Shown one piece after another: positions 6,322-15,228 of a DNA stretch of 64,000 nt. The notes beneath the pieces were generated by a model. The model was given only the letters and a program-made list of their open reading frames with translations, was not told the DNA's origin and searched no databases. The position numbers and the translations under genes are program-made. Within the stretch, counting starts at the first letter, position 1, and every line of letters starts with the position of its first letter. Source of the DNA: Flavobacterium sp. (GTDB lineage: Bacteria > Bacteroidota > Bacteroidia > Flavobacteriales > Flavobacteriaceae); the NCBI RefSeq assembly GCF_027484705.1, contig NZ_JAIXSL010000016.1:186001-250000 (forward strand), in the 5' to 3' direction.

Positions 6322-8992
6322 TTTAGGATTGCTTTTGCTTTTGCTGCTCTATTTGGGCTCGCTTTTTTTCGTCGCGCAATGGGCTGAGAAAAAGGGAAAT
6401 TCCAAATGGACAAACAATCCGTATGTGTATTCATTATCATTGGCGGTCTATTGCACTACTTGGACGTATTACGGAAGCATTGGCGTGGCGGCAAATTCGG
6501 GACTCAATTACATTCCGATTTATTTAGGACCGGTCCTTGCTTTCCCAGCGTGGATTATGATTCTCAAGAAAATCATCCGCATTTCACGTGTGAATAAGAT
6601 TTCGAGTATCGCCGATTTCATTTCGTTGCGTTATGGCAACAGCAGGTTTTTAGGCGCATTGGTGACCGTGATTTCGATTATTGCGATTCTGCCTTACATC
6701 GGTTTACAGTTGAAAGCGATTTCAGAAACCTTTCACGTCGTCACTAAAACGACCAACAGCCACAACGTATTTCTGGATTCTTCGACTTATGTCGCTTTGG
6801 TTTTGGCTTTGTTTGCGTCATTTTATGGAACGCGATACGTCGATGCGACCGAAAAAAGGAAAGGAATCGTCACCGCAGTAGCTTTAGAATCCGCGATCAA
6901 ATTGTTTTTCTTTTTGCTACTCGGGATTTATGTGACGTATTTTGTTTTCGACGGATTTCAGGATATATACAACCAAGCTTCGCTCATCGAAGGTTTCAAA
7001 GAAAAAAACACCGTACACGGACTTGAAGGCGGCATGAATTGGCTAATGTATTGCGTGCTTTCGTTGTTCGCCATTTTCCTTTTGCCGAGACAATTCCATA
7101 TGTCGGTCGTGGAAAATAACCGTGAAAGACACGTGCGCACGGCCATTTGGTTGTTTCCATTGTATTTATTGCTGTTCAATATTTTCGTTTATCCGATTGC
7201 TTGGGGCGGTAATATTTTGTTTCAGGGAAAAGGTTTCAATTCGGATATGTATTCGCTGTTGATTCCGCAATTCTTCAACAACAATGCGATGACGGTTTTG
7301 GTATTCTTTGGCGGATTTTCAGCCGCGATTTCTATGATTATCGTGTCGTCGATTGCGCTAGCGACCATGCTGAGCAACAACTTATTGATTCCGTACGGAT
7401 TTTTGGGTTCGTTACAAACGGAAAATCAAATCAAGAACAATGACCGCATCGTTCGCATCAGAAGGATTGGGATATTCTTGACAATCATCTTTGCGTATAT
7501 CTATTACCGTTTTTTCATTTTAGACTTCTCTTTGGTTTCCGTCGGAATGATTTCCTTTGTCATTATCGCACAACTTGGCCCTGCATTTTTTGGCGCTATT
7601 TTCTGGAAAAGAGGTTCGCTCAATGGCGCATTGGCAGGAATTATTACAGGAATGGTGGTGTGTTTTTATACTTTGGTGTTACCGTTTTTGATGAGTTCGA
7701 TCAACCCGAACAGTCATTTCTTTAAGGAAGGGATTTTCGGGATCGATCTGTTGAAACCCTTCCAGTTGTTCGGATTGGATTATCTCGAACCAGTGCCGCA
7801 CGCTTTGTTTTGGAGTTTACTTTTTAATTTCATGGCTTACTTAATTGTTTCCGTGAGTTTTAAAGGGAATTACCGCGAGCGGAACTACGCCGAAATGTAC
7901 GTCGACATCAACCGTTACATCACCAACCACGAGAATGCTTTCGTATGGAAAGGAACGGCGTACATCAAAGACATCGAGAAAGTGTTGAACCGCTTTTTAG
8001 GCGTTGAAAGAACCAACCGTGCGATGAAAATCTTCAAGCTCAAATACAATATCGATAAAGATACTACAATGGCTGATGCACGATTGATCAAGTTTGCTGA
8101 GAATTTATTGACTGGTCATATCGGTACGGCTTCCGCTAAAATTTTAATTGAAGGCGTGACCAAAGAAGACAAGATCAGTTTGCCCGAAGTGCTTCGTATT
8201 CTTGAGGAATCTAAGGAAAACATTGTCATCAACAAGAAACTCATCGCCACCTCGAACGAACTGAAATTGATCTCGAACCAACTCAAAAACGCCAACGAAG
8301 CCTTGATGATGAAGGACAAACAGAAAGACGAATTCCTCGATACCGTGACACATGAATTGAGAACGCCCATCACCGCAATCCGTGCCGCGAGTGAAATTCT
8401 GCACGACGATGACGAAATTCCCGAAGAACTCCGAAAGCAGTTTTTACAGAACATCATTTCAGAATCGGACCGACTCAACCGTTTGATTGATAAGATTTTG
8501 GATTTGGAAAAACTCGAAACCGGAAAGCAGAAAATCTACGTTACTGAACGCAACATCGTACAAACCATACAGAACGCGGTAAATCCGTTGCAACAATTGT
8601 TATCGAATAAAAATATTTCTTTTACTTTTATCGGTAATGAACAAAAGGTAAAATGCCTTTACGATGAAGAACGGATTATTCAGGTCGTCACCAATCTGGT
8701 GTCGAATGCGATTAAGTTTTGTGACGGAATCATCAGCATCAAAGTTGAAGAAAAACCAGAACAGGTGAGCATTCACGTCTACAACAACGGAAAAAATGTA
8801 GCCGCGGAAGATTTGGAAACTATCTTTGACAAGTTCTACCAATCGCAAAACCAGAACATCAAAAAACCGATCGGAAGTGGTTTAGGTTTAGCGATTTCAA
8901 GACAAATTGTCGAGCTGCACCAAGGCAAGATCTGGGCGACGAACCATAACACTGAAGGCGTGACATTTACTTTTACCTTACCAAAATCATAA
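6314..8992 (+). CDS. SSF-STAC sensor histidine kinase (transporter-like sensor, CbrA type)
   Basis: An 892-residue membrane sensor. Residues 1 to about 520 form a sodium:solute symporter (SLC5/SSF) fold with about 13 membrane segments. Residues of roughly 560-640 look like the STAC linker found between SLC5 domains and kinases. A short coiled coil follows, then the kinase: H-box DTVTHELRTP with phospho-acceptor His680, N-box VVTNLVSNAIKF, F-box IFDKFYQ and G2-box GSGLGLAIS. The adenine-binding G1 box, normally DxGxG, reads NNGKN (824-828), so the conserved Asp and second Gly are missing. The arrangement resembles CbrA, which couples solute uptake or sensing to signalling. It is followed 4 bases later by its probable partner response regulator and then by acyl-CoA synthetases, so acetate or propionate sensing is a reasonable inference. 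Confidence 0.88.
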   Translation: MSSLGLLLLLLLYLGSLFFVAQWAEKKGNSKWTNNPYVYSLSLAVYCTTWTYYGSIGVAANSGLNYIPIYLGPVLAFPAWIMILKKIIRISRVNKISSIADFISLRYGNSRFLGALVTVISIIAILPYIGLQLKAISETFHVVTKTTNSHNVFLDSSTYVALVLALFASFYGTRYVDATEKRKGIVTAVALESAIKLFFFLLLGIYVTYFVFDGFQDIYNQASLIEGFKEKNTVHGLEGGMNWLMYCVLSLFAIFLLPRQFHMSVVENNRERHVRTAIWLFPLYLLLFNIFVYPIAWGGNILFQGKGFNSDMYSLLIPQFFNNNAMTVLVFFGGFSAAISMIIVSSIALATMLSNNLLIPYGFLGSLQTENQIKNNDRIVRIRRIGIFLTIIFAYIYYRFFILDFSLVSVGMISFVIIAQLGPAFFGAIFWKRGSLNGALAGIITGMVVCFYTLVLPFLMSSINPNSHFFKEGIFGIDLLKPFQLFGLDYLEPVPHALFWSLLFNFMAYLIVSVSFKGNYRERNYAEMYVDINRYITNHENAFVWKGTAYIKDIEKVLNRFLGVERTNRAMKIFKLKYNIDKDTTMADARLIKFAENLLTGHIGTASAKILIEGVTKEDKISLPEVLRILEESKENIVINKKLIATSNELKLISNQLKNANEALMMKDKQKDEFLDTVTHELRTPITAIRAASEILHDDDEIPEELRKQFLQNIISESDRLNRLIDKILDLEKLETGKQKIYVTERNIVQTIQNAVNPLQQLLSNKNISFTFIGNEQKVKCLYDEERIIQVVTNLVSNAIKFCDGIISIKVEEKPEQVSIHVYNNGKNVAAEDLETIFDKFYQSQNQNIKKPIGSGLGLAISRQIVELHQGKIWATNHNTEGVTFTFTLPKS

Positions 8993-8996
8993 TATC

Positions 8997-9368
8997 ATGA
9001 AGAAAATTTTAATTGTAGATGATGAACCCAATATCGTCATGTCATTGGAATACACGTTCAAGAAAAACAACTTCGAAGTGTTCATCGCCCGCGACGGAAA
9101 AGAAGCCCTGGATATCCTTCAGGTCGAAACGCCGAATGTGATCATCCTCGATATTATGATGCCCAACGTGGATGGTTACGCCACCATCGAATTCATTAAA
9201 AAAGAACCCCAATTGCAAACCTGCAAAGTCATTTTCCTATCGGCAAAAAACAAGGAAAGCGATATCGAAAAAGGAATGAACCTTGGCGCGGACGCGTATA
9301 TGACCAAACCGTTTTCGGTCAAAAAACTCGTCGAACAAGTCCAGGTTTTTATGCAGGAAGCGATTTAA
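8997..9368 (+). CDS. Single-domain response regulator
   Basis: A 123-residue protein consisting of one receiver domain. The acidic pocket (Asp8, Asp9), phospho-acceptor Asp52 (ILDIMMP), switch Ser82 and Lys104 (MTKPFS) are all present. There is no DNA-binding or enzymatic output domain, so it must act by protein-protein contact or as a phosphate relay or sink. The gene starts 4 bases after the SSF-STAC kinase gene and is surely its cognate partner. It ends 15 bases before an acyl-CoA synthetase gene, which puts sensing and substrate activation in one transcript. The target of the phosphorylated form cannot be read from the sequence. Confidence 0.9.
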   Translation: MKKILIVDDEPNIVMSLEYTFKKNNFEVFIARDGKEALDILQVETPNVIILDIMMPNVDGYATIEFIKKEPQLQTCKVIFLSAKNKESDIEKGMNLGADAYMTKPFSVKKLVEQVQVFMQEAI

Positions 9369-9383
9369 AAAAGACACCAAATT

Positions 9384-11279
9384 ATGAACTATAACGAATT
9401 TTACACCCAAAGCATCAACGAACCGGAGCGCTTTTGGGAACAGCAATCGCATGCCATCGAATGGTATAACCAACCCGAAATCATCTTGTCAAAAGATCAA
9501 AACGGTTATCCTTTGTGGTTTGAGGATGGCGAACTCAACGTTTGCTATTTGGCTTTAGACAAGCACATTCAGGATGGTTTCGGAGACAACATCGCATTGA
9601 TTTACGATTCTCCGGTAACGCAAAATGTAAAAAAATACACTTTCAATGAAGTCAAATCTGAAGTCGCAAGATTGGCTGGCGGGATGATTTCATTGGGACT
9701 GAAAAAAGGCGACACGGCGGTAATTTACATGCCGATGATTCCCCAAGCGGCTTTTGCTATGTTGGCCTGCGCGAGAATAGGTGTAACGCACGCGGTTGTT
9801 TTTGGAGGTTTTGCGCCACACGAACTTGCCATCCGAATTGATGATTGCAAACCAAGAGCCATCATCACAGCTTCTTCCGGAATTGAAATCGACCGACTCA
9901 TCGCATACAAACCTTTAGTTGATGAAGCGATTGAACTGTCGGCACACAAACCTAAAAAAGTCATCGTTTTCAACAGAAAATTGGGCGCCAGAGTGCCTTT
10001 CAAAAAATACGACGTTGATTACGATGCGCTAGTTTATGGCTCTGAAGAAACAACTTGTGTTCCGGTCAATGCGACGCATCCACTTTATGTATTACACACT
10101 TCGGGAACAACAGGAAAACCTAAAGGAATCGTTCGCGATACGGGCGGTTATGCGACGGCTTTGAAGTTCTCGATGACTTACATTTACGGCGTCAAACCCG
10201 ATGAAGTATTTTGGGCGGCTTCCGATGTCGGCTGGGTTGTCGGTCATAGTTTTATTGTTTATGGACCTTTAATCAACAGAAATACCACGATTATTTTTGA
10301 AGGTAAACCAATAAGAACGCCCGATGCTTCAACGTTTTGGCGTGTGATTAATGAACACAAAGTGAATGTGATGTTTACCGCGCCAACAGCAATCCGAGCG
10401 ATTAAGAAAGAAGATCCTAACGGGAATTTCATCAAGCAATATGATTTGAGTTCATTACGCACCCAATTCTTAGCCGGCGAACGCTGCGATGTAGCGACTT
10501 TAGAATGGTATCGAGAACATATTCCGATTCCTGCCATAGACCATTGGTGGCAGACTGAATCCGGTTGGCCGATGATCTCGAATATGATGGGCGTTGAAGA
10601 ACCAAGAATAAAACCGGGTTCGGTAGGAAAATCAGTTTGTGGTTTTAACATCAAGATTTTTGGTGAAGACGGAAGTGAGCTCCAAGCCAATGAAGAAGGT
10701 TACGTAGTCGTACAGTTGCCATTACCTCCGGGAACTTTACTCGATTTGTGGCAGGAAAACCAACGCTTCAAAGCAGATTATCTCAATAAATTCGCAGGAT
10801 ATTACTTTTCAGGCGACGGTGGATTCATCGATGAAGATGGATTTGTATACATCACAGGTAGAGTAGACGATGTAATCAATGTAGCTGGACATCGCTTATC
10901 TACGGCAGAAATGGAGGAGATTGTTGCGTCACATCATTCTGTAGCAGAATGTGCCGTGATTGGTGTGAATGACGAACTCAAGGGACAAGCGCCGTTAGCT
11001 TTAGTGGTAACGAAATCAGGAGAAACTATTGAGCATTTTCAATTGGAACAAGAAGTTGTGCAATTGGTACGTCAACAAATTGGTGCCGTGGCGGCGATGC
11101 GAAACGTGGTCATCGTTAATCGATTGCCTAAAACACGTTCAGGTAAAACGCTAAGAAAGTTGTTGAGAAGCATAGCTGACGGCATTGCTTTCCAGATTCC
11201 ATCTACCATTGATGACGAGACAATCATTGATGAAATCAAAGAAACACTTGAAAAATACGCAATGGGAAAAGCGAAATAG
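9384..11279 (+). CDS. Acyl-CoA synthetase, propionate-type (PrpE/ACSS3-like)
   Basis: A 631-residue AMP-forming ligase that converts a short-chain acid, ATP and CoA into acyl-CoA via an acyl-adenylate. The P-loop is VLHTSGTTGKPKG. The adenylate motif is DHWWQTESGWP, and the hinge region reads YITGRVDDVINVAGHRLST with the usual Arg after Gly-His. The catalytic lysine motif is KTRSGKTLRK near the C-terminus, the site acetylated in relatives. The DHWWQTESGWP form and overall pattern are closer to propionyl-CoA synthetase PrpE and animal ACSS3 than to Acs, so propionate or a similar acid is the likely substrate. It follows the response regulator by 15 bases. A second, Acs-type gene lies downstream, so the organism appears to split acetate and propionate activation between two enzymes. 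Confidence 0.82.
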   Translation: MNYNEFYTQSINEPERFWEQQSHAIEWYNQPEIILSKDQNGYPLWFEDGELNVCYLALDKHIQDGFGDNIALIYDSPVTQNVKKYTFNEVKSEVARLAGGMISLGLKKGDTAVIYMPMIPQAAFAMLACARIGVTHAVVFGGFAPHELAIRIDDCKPRAIITASSGIEIDRLIAYKPLVDEAIELSAHKPKKVIVFNRKLGARVPFKKYDVDYDALVYGSEETTCVPVNATHPLYVLHTSGTTGKPKGIVRDTGGYATALKFSMTYIYGVKPDEVFWAASDVGWVVGHSFIVYGPLINRNTTIIFEGKPIRTPDASTFWRVINEHKVNVMFTAPTAIRAIKKEDPNGNFIKQYDLSSLRTQFLAGERCDVATLEWYREHIPIPAIDHWWQTESGWPMISNMMGVEEPRIKPGSVGKSVCGFNIKIFGEDGSELQANEEGYVVVQLPLPPGTLLDLWQENQRFKADYLNKFAGYYFSGDGGFIDEDGFVYITGRVDDVINVAGHRLSTAEMEEIVASHHSVAECAVIGVNDELKGQAPLALVVTKSGETIEHFQLEQEVVQLVRQQIGAVAAMRNVVIVNRLPKTRSGKTLRKLLRSIADGIAFQIPSTIDDETIIDEIKETLEKYAMGKAK

Positions 11280-11288
11280 CGTCTATAT

Positions 11289-11296
11289 TATTTTTG
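11289..11296 (+). promoter_or_regulatory. Candidate -7 promoter box for acs
   Basis: TATTTTTG matches the Bacteroidota -7 consensus TAnnTTTG and lies 67 bases upstream of the acs start in the gap after the propionate-type synthetase. No TTG is found at the usual upstream spacing, so the assignment is tentative. It would let acs be transcribed independently of the sensor operon. Confidence 0.4.
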
Positions 11297-11363
11297 CATA
11301 TATACATGAAATCGTTTATGTATGTTGTTTATATTTACATTACAAAACATTTAAATACCGATT

Positions 11364-13271
11364 ATGAGTTACTATAAAATTGACAATTTGGAGCAATACT
11401 TCAAACACTATAACAAATCGATTCGCGAGCCTAGAAAATTCTGGGGGAAAATCGCTGAGGAAAACTTCACCTGGTACCAACATTGGGACAAAGTCATGGA
11501 TTTCAACATGGCCGAAGCCGAAATCAAATGGTTTACCGAAGCTAAAGTCAACATCGTCAAGAACTGCATCGACCGTCATTTAGCGCGCCGTGGCAATAAA
11601 ACTGCGATTATTTTCGAACCGAATGATCCGAAAGAGGAAGCACAACACATCACTTACAATGATTTGCACCAACGCGTTTCCAAACTCGCGAATGTTTTAC
11701 GTGAGCAAGGCATCAAAAAAGGCGATCGCGTCTGTATTTATTTACCAATGATTCCCGAATTGGCGGTTTCTGTTTTGGCCTGCGCAAGAATAGGAGCGAT
11801 TCATTCCGTAATTTTTGCGGGGTTTTCAGCTTCAGCAGTCGCTTCTAGAATCAATGACAGCGAATGTAAAATGGTCATTACTTCCGACGGCGGTTATCGC
11901 GGCAACAAATCCATCGACTTAAAAGGAATTGTTGATGAAGCTTTAGAGAAATGCCCTTCTGTCGAGAATGTTCTTGTCGTCAAAAGAACCAACACCAACG
12001 TCAATATGAAAACCGGACGCGACCAATGGCTGCAACCGCTTGTTGACGAAGCTTCAGACAACAACATCGCGGAAATCATGGATGCTGAAGATCCGTTATT
12101 CATCCTTTACACTTCAGGTTCGACCGGAAAACCAAAAGGTATGGTGCATACAACAGCAGGTTATATGGTTTACACGGCGTATACTTTCAAAAACGTGTTC
12201 AATTATGAAGAGAACGATATTTTCTGGTGTACGGCCGATATCGGTTGGATTACCGGACATTCTTACATTCTTTATGGCCCGTTATTGAATGGCGCAACCA
12301 CAGTCATTTTCGAAGGTGTTCCTTCATATCCTGATTTCAGCCGTTTTTGGGAAGTCATCGAGAAACATAACGTTACCCAATTTTATACTGCACCAACTGC
12401 CATTCGTGCCTTAGCCAAAGAAAGTTTAGATTATGTGCAACGCTTTCCTTTGAGTTCTTTGAAAGTCATTGGATCTGTGGGTGAACCGATTAATGAGGAA
12501 GCCTGGCACTGGTATAATGACCACGTAGGAGGGAAACGCTGCCCGCTCGTAGATACTTGGTGGCAAACCGAAACCGGAGGCATTTTGATTTCGCCGATAG
12601 CCTTTGTTACACCTACAAAACCAACCTATGCTTCATTGCCATTACCGGGAATTCAGCCCGTTTTGATGGATGAAAAACGCAACGAAATTGAAGGGAATCA
12701 GGTTACCGGAAGTTTGTGCATCAAATTTCCTTGGCCGTCCATTGCGAGAACGATTTGGGGTGATCACCAACGATATAAGGATACTTATTTTTCTACTTTT
12801 CCGGGCAAGTATTTCACTGGCGACGGTGCTTTACGCGATGAAGTCGGGTACTATAGAATTACAGGCCGCGTTGATGATGTTGTCATTGTTTCAGGACATA
12901 ACTTAGGAACCGCTCCGATTGAAGATGCCATTAACGAACATCCGGCTGTGGCGGAAAGTGCGATTGTTGGTTTCCCTCACGACATTAAAGGCAATGCGCT
13001 TTACGGCTATATCATTTTGAAAGAAAGTGGAGAAGGCCGTGACAGAAACAACCTTTCGGTCGAGATCAACCAATTGATTTCTGACCAGATCGGCCCGATT
13101 GCCAAACTCGATAAAATCCAATTCGTATCGGGCTTGCCCAAAACACGTTCGGGTAAAATCATGCGGCGTATTTTAAGGAAAATCGCTGAAGGTGACTTCT
13201 CGAATTTTGGCGACATTACCACACTGCTAAATCCTGAAATTGTCGAGGAAATTAAAGAAGGGAAATTATAA
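11364..13271 (+). CDS. acs: Acetate--CoA ligase (acetyl-CoA synthetase)
   Basis: A 635-residue AMP-forming acetyl-CoA synthetase, close to the usual 630-650. It shows the P-loop LYTSGSTGKPKGM, acetate-site motif DTWWQTETGG, hinge ITGRVDDVVIVSGHNLGT and C-terminal catalytic lysine motif KTRSGKIMRRILRK, where lysine acetylation normally switches the enzyme off. It makes acetyl-CoA from acetate for the TCA cycle and biosynthesis. An odd feature is Asn513, which sits where characterised Acs enzymes and the neighbouring propionate-type synthetase have Arg (SGHRLGT/AGHRLST); in Salmonella Acs this Arg contacts the AMP phosphate. I believe the Asn form is common among Bacteroidota Acs, but cannot check. 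The gene ends just before an intrinsic terminator and closes the carboxylate uptake-sensing-activation region. Confidence 0.93.
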   Translation: MSYYKIDNLEQYFKHYNKSIREPRKFWGKIAEENFTWYQHWDKVMDFNMAEAEIKWFTEAKVNIVKNCIDRHLARRGNKTAIIFEPNDPKEEAQHITYNDLHQRVSKLANVLREQGIKKGDRVCIYLPMIPELAVSVLACARIGAIHSVIFAGFSASAVASRINDSECKMVITSDGGYRGNKSIDLKGIVDEALEKCPSVENVLVVKRTNTNVNMKTGRDQWLQPLVDEASDNNIAEIMDAEDPLFILYTSGSTGKPKGMVHTTAGYMVYTAYTFKNVFNYEENDIFWCTADIGWITGHSYILYGPLLNGATTVIFEGVPSYPDFSRFWEVIEKHNVTQFYTAPTAIRALAKESLDYVQRFPLSSLKVIGSVGEPINEEAWHWYNDHVGGKRCPLVDTWWQTETGGILISPIAFVTPTKPTYASLPLPGIQPVLMDEKRNEIEGNQVTGSLCIKFPWPSIARTIWGDHQRYKDTYFSTFPGKYFTGDGALRDEVGYYRITGRVDDVVIVSGHNLGTAPIEDAINEHPAVAESAIVGFPHDIKGNALYGYIILKESGEGRDRNNLSVEINQLISDQIGPIAKLDKIQFVSGLPKTRSGKIMRRILRKIAEGDFSNFGDITTLLNPEIVEEIKEGKL

Positions 13272-13278
13272 ACCCAGA

Positions 13279-13309
13279 AGCCGTTTCAATTTGAAGCGGC
13301 TTTTTTTTT
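13279..13309 (+). terminator. Intrinsic terminator after acs
   Basis: A hairpin with arms AGCCGTTTCA (13279-13288) and TGAAGCGGCT (13292-13301), containing one T.G pair and a 3-base loop, runs straight into a stretch of T residues through 13309. Confidence 0.85.
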
Positions 13310-13384
13310 AACCTGTGAATTATATAAATTTTTAACGGTTGATTAGTCTTTCACTGAACGTAAATTGTATAGATTTACTTCTCT

Positions 13385-14518
13385 ATGAAAACAAACACAA
13401 AAATAGTTATTGTTGGTGCTGGCTTGGCTGGCTTAACAGCAGCTATTCACTTGTCGAAATTGGGTTATTCGATCATCATCATCGAGAAAAACAGTTTTCC
13501 AAAACATAAAGTTTGCGGCGAATATATTTCGAATGAAGTGTTGCCTTATCTTGATTGGCTTGACATTAATCCCAGTTTATTGAAGTCGACTTCTATTGAT
13601 TCGGTAGTTTTTTCGACAGCAAAAGGAAAAACCATAAGCGCTCCATTGCCTATGGGCGGATTTGGTGTCAGCCGCTATGCACTTGATTTCTACTTATATC
13701 AAAAAGCGATGGACCAACAATGCAAAGTCATTCATGAAACGGTTTCTTATCTTCATTATGAAAATGATGCTTTCACCATCAACCTGACCAATAATGAAAC
13801 CATTACGGCTGATATTGTCATCGGCGCCTTTGGCAAACGTTCTAATCTCGATCAGCAATTGGAAAGAAGTTTCATGCAAAAAAAATCGCCTTGGCTTGCC
13901 GTAAAAGCGCATTACAAAGGCGATTATCCCAATAATTTGGTGGGATTGTACAATTTTAAAGGCGGCTATTGTGGCGTTTCAAAAGTGGAAAACAATACCA
14001 TCAACATCTGTTATTTGGCGGATTATGAAACTTTCAAGCAATACAAAAATATTGAGGAATACCAAACCAAGGTCGTCTGTCAAAACCCATTCTTGCAATC
14101 TATCTTCAAGAATGTGACACCCGTTTTTGAAAAGCCATTGACCATCAGCCAGATCAGTTTCGATGAAAAGAAACCTGTTGACAACCACGTCCTGATGATT
14201 GGCGACAGCGCAGGACTCATCCATCCGTTATGCGGCAATGGCATGGCTATGGCCATCCGAAGTGCTAAAATCGTTTCGGAATTGGTCGACGATTATTCGA
14301 AAGGCATGATCAAAACCAGAAAAGAACTTGAAATAGCATACACCAACCATTGGAACCGGAATTTTAAAAACCGATTGCGTACCGGAAGAATTTTAGGTGC
14401 CATTTTACAGCGGCAAAACCTTTCAGAGTATTTAATCCGTATCTTGATGATGTTTCCTTCGTTGTTTTCAGGAATTATCCGCCGAACGCATGGAAAAAAT
14501 ATAGTAGTAACAACATGA
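13385..14518 (+). CDS. FAD-dependent oxidoreductase (geranylgeranyl reductase-like) of the type III PKS cluster
   Basis: A 377-residue flavoprotein. The N-terminal dinucleotide fold has GAGLAGLTAA (residues 11-20) and an acidic residue at the end of strand 2 (IIIIEKN). The KVCGEYIS motif that follows is typical of the geranylgeranyl reductase/halogenase/phenol-hydroxylase branch. The second FAD motif is LMIGDSAGLIHPLCGNGMA. Members reduce isoprenoid chains or hydroxylate aromatic rings. In this cluster a ring hydroxylation or oxidation of the type III PKS product is the simplest guess, as in Streptomyces phenolic-lipid (srs) clusters. It is the first gene of a seven-gene co-directional cluster and overlaps the methyltransferase gene by 4 bases (ATGA). 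The -7-like TAGATTTA about 13 bases upstream is one base off consensus. Confidence 0.82.
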   Translation: MKTNTKIVIVGAGLAGLTAAIHLSKLGYSIIIIEKNSFPKHKVCGEYISNEVLPYLDWLDINPSLLKSTSIDSVVFSTAKGKTISAPLPMGGFGVSRYALDFYLYQKAMDQQCKVIHETVSYLHYENDAFTINLTNNETITADIVIGAFGKRSNLDQQLERSFMQKKSPWLAVKAHYKGDYPNNLVGLYNFKGGYCGVSKVENNTINICYLADYETFKQYKNIEEYQTKVVCQNPFLQSIFKNVTPVFEKPLTISQISFDEKKPVDNHVLMIGDSAGLIHPLCGNGMAMAIRSAKIVSELVDDYSKGMIKTRKELEIAYTNHWNRNFKNRLRTGRILGAILQRQNLSEYLIRILMMFPSLFSGIIRRTHGKNIVVTT

Positions 14519-15228
14519 GTCTAAACACAAAGCAAAGAACAGACGCGCCCGAAATTATGGATGATTTTTCTTTGGAAGGTCAGCAGTTATCGGACGCTTT
14601 GGATAAAATTGCCAAAATCAACCAATGGCTTGGCGGCAATGCGTTGACTTTAAAAGGCGTCGAAACATTGATTCGGCATATTCCAAAAGAAACGCAAATT
14701 TGTATTGTCGATTTGGGCTGCGGGAATGGCGATATGCTCAGAAGTCTTGCAGATTATGCCAAGAAAAACCAAAGAAACTTTCGATTAATAGGTATTGACG
14801 CCAATCCGTTTACCGTGAATTATGCAAAAGAATCTTCGAAAAACGATCCCGATATCGAGTATCTTACCGAAGATATTTTTAGCTTTGATTATAAAAAGGA
14901 TCCGATTGATATTGTTTTGTGTACGTTGACTTTGCATCATTTTAAAGACCAAGAAATCCTGCAACTGATGCAAACCCTGAATCAAAATGCGAAAATCGGA
15001 ATTGTTGTCAATGATTTGCATCGCAGCAAAATAGCTTACCGGCTGTTTCAACTGATTTGCTTTTTATTCCGACTCAATCCGATGTCCAAAGAAGACGGAT
15101 TGACTTCCATTTTAAGAGGTTTCAAAAAAGAAGAATTGGTCGCGTTTTCAAAACAATTAAATCTAACCCACTATACCATCGATTGGAAATGGGCCTTCCG
15201 CTACCAATGGATCATTTACAAACCATGA
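14515..15228 (+). CDS. Class I SAM-dependent methyltransferase of the type III PKS cluster
   Basis: A 237-residue Rossmann-fold methyltransferase. SAM motif I is VDLGCGNGDML (near residue 65), the ribose-binding acidic residue is in LIGIDANPF, and the post-motif LCTLTLHHFKD is typical of small-molecule O- or C-methyltransferases. It is coupled by 4-base ATGA overlaps to the flavoprotein before it and to the type III polyketide synthase after it. It therefore very likely methylates the polyketide or phenol made by that enzyme. It is not of the membrane isoprenylcysteine-methyltransferase type found in the Streptomyces srs cluster, so the pathway is not simply that one. The acceptor position cannot be deduced. 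Confidence 0.85.
   Translation: MSLNTKQRTDAPEIMDDFSLEGQQLSDALDKIAKINQWLGGNALTLKGVETLIRHIPKETQICIVDLGCGNGDMLRSLADYAKKNQRNFRLIGIDANPFTVNYAKESSKNDPDIEYLTEDIFSFDYKKDPIDIVLCTLTLHHFKDQEILQLMQTLNQNAKIGIVVNDLHRSKIAYRLFQLICFLFRLNPMSKEDGLTSILRGFKKEELVAFSKQLNLTHYTIDWKWAFRYQWIIYKP

Noticed and set aside
15057..15224. Upstream in-frame start for the type III PKS
   Set aside because: It would extend the protein by 56 basic residues inside the methyltransferase gene. The ATGA overlap at 15225 and family length favour the shorter form.
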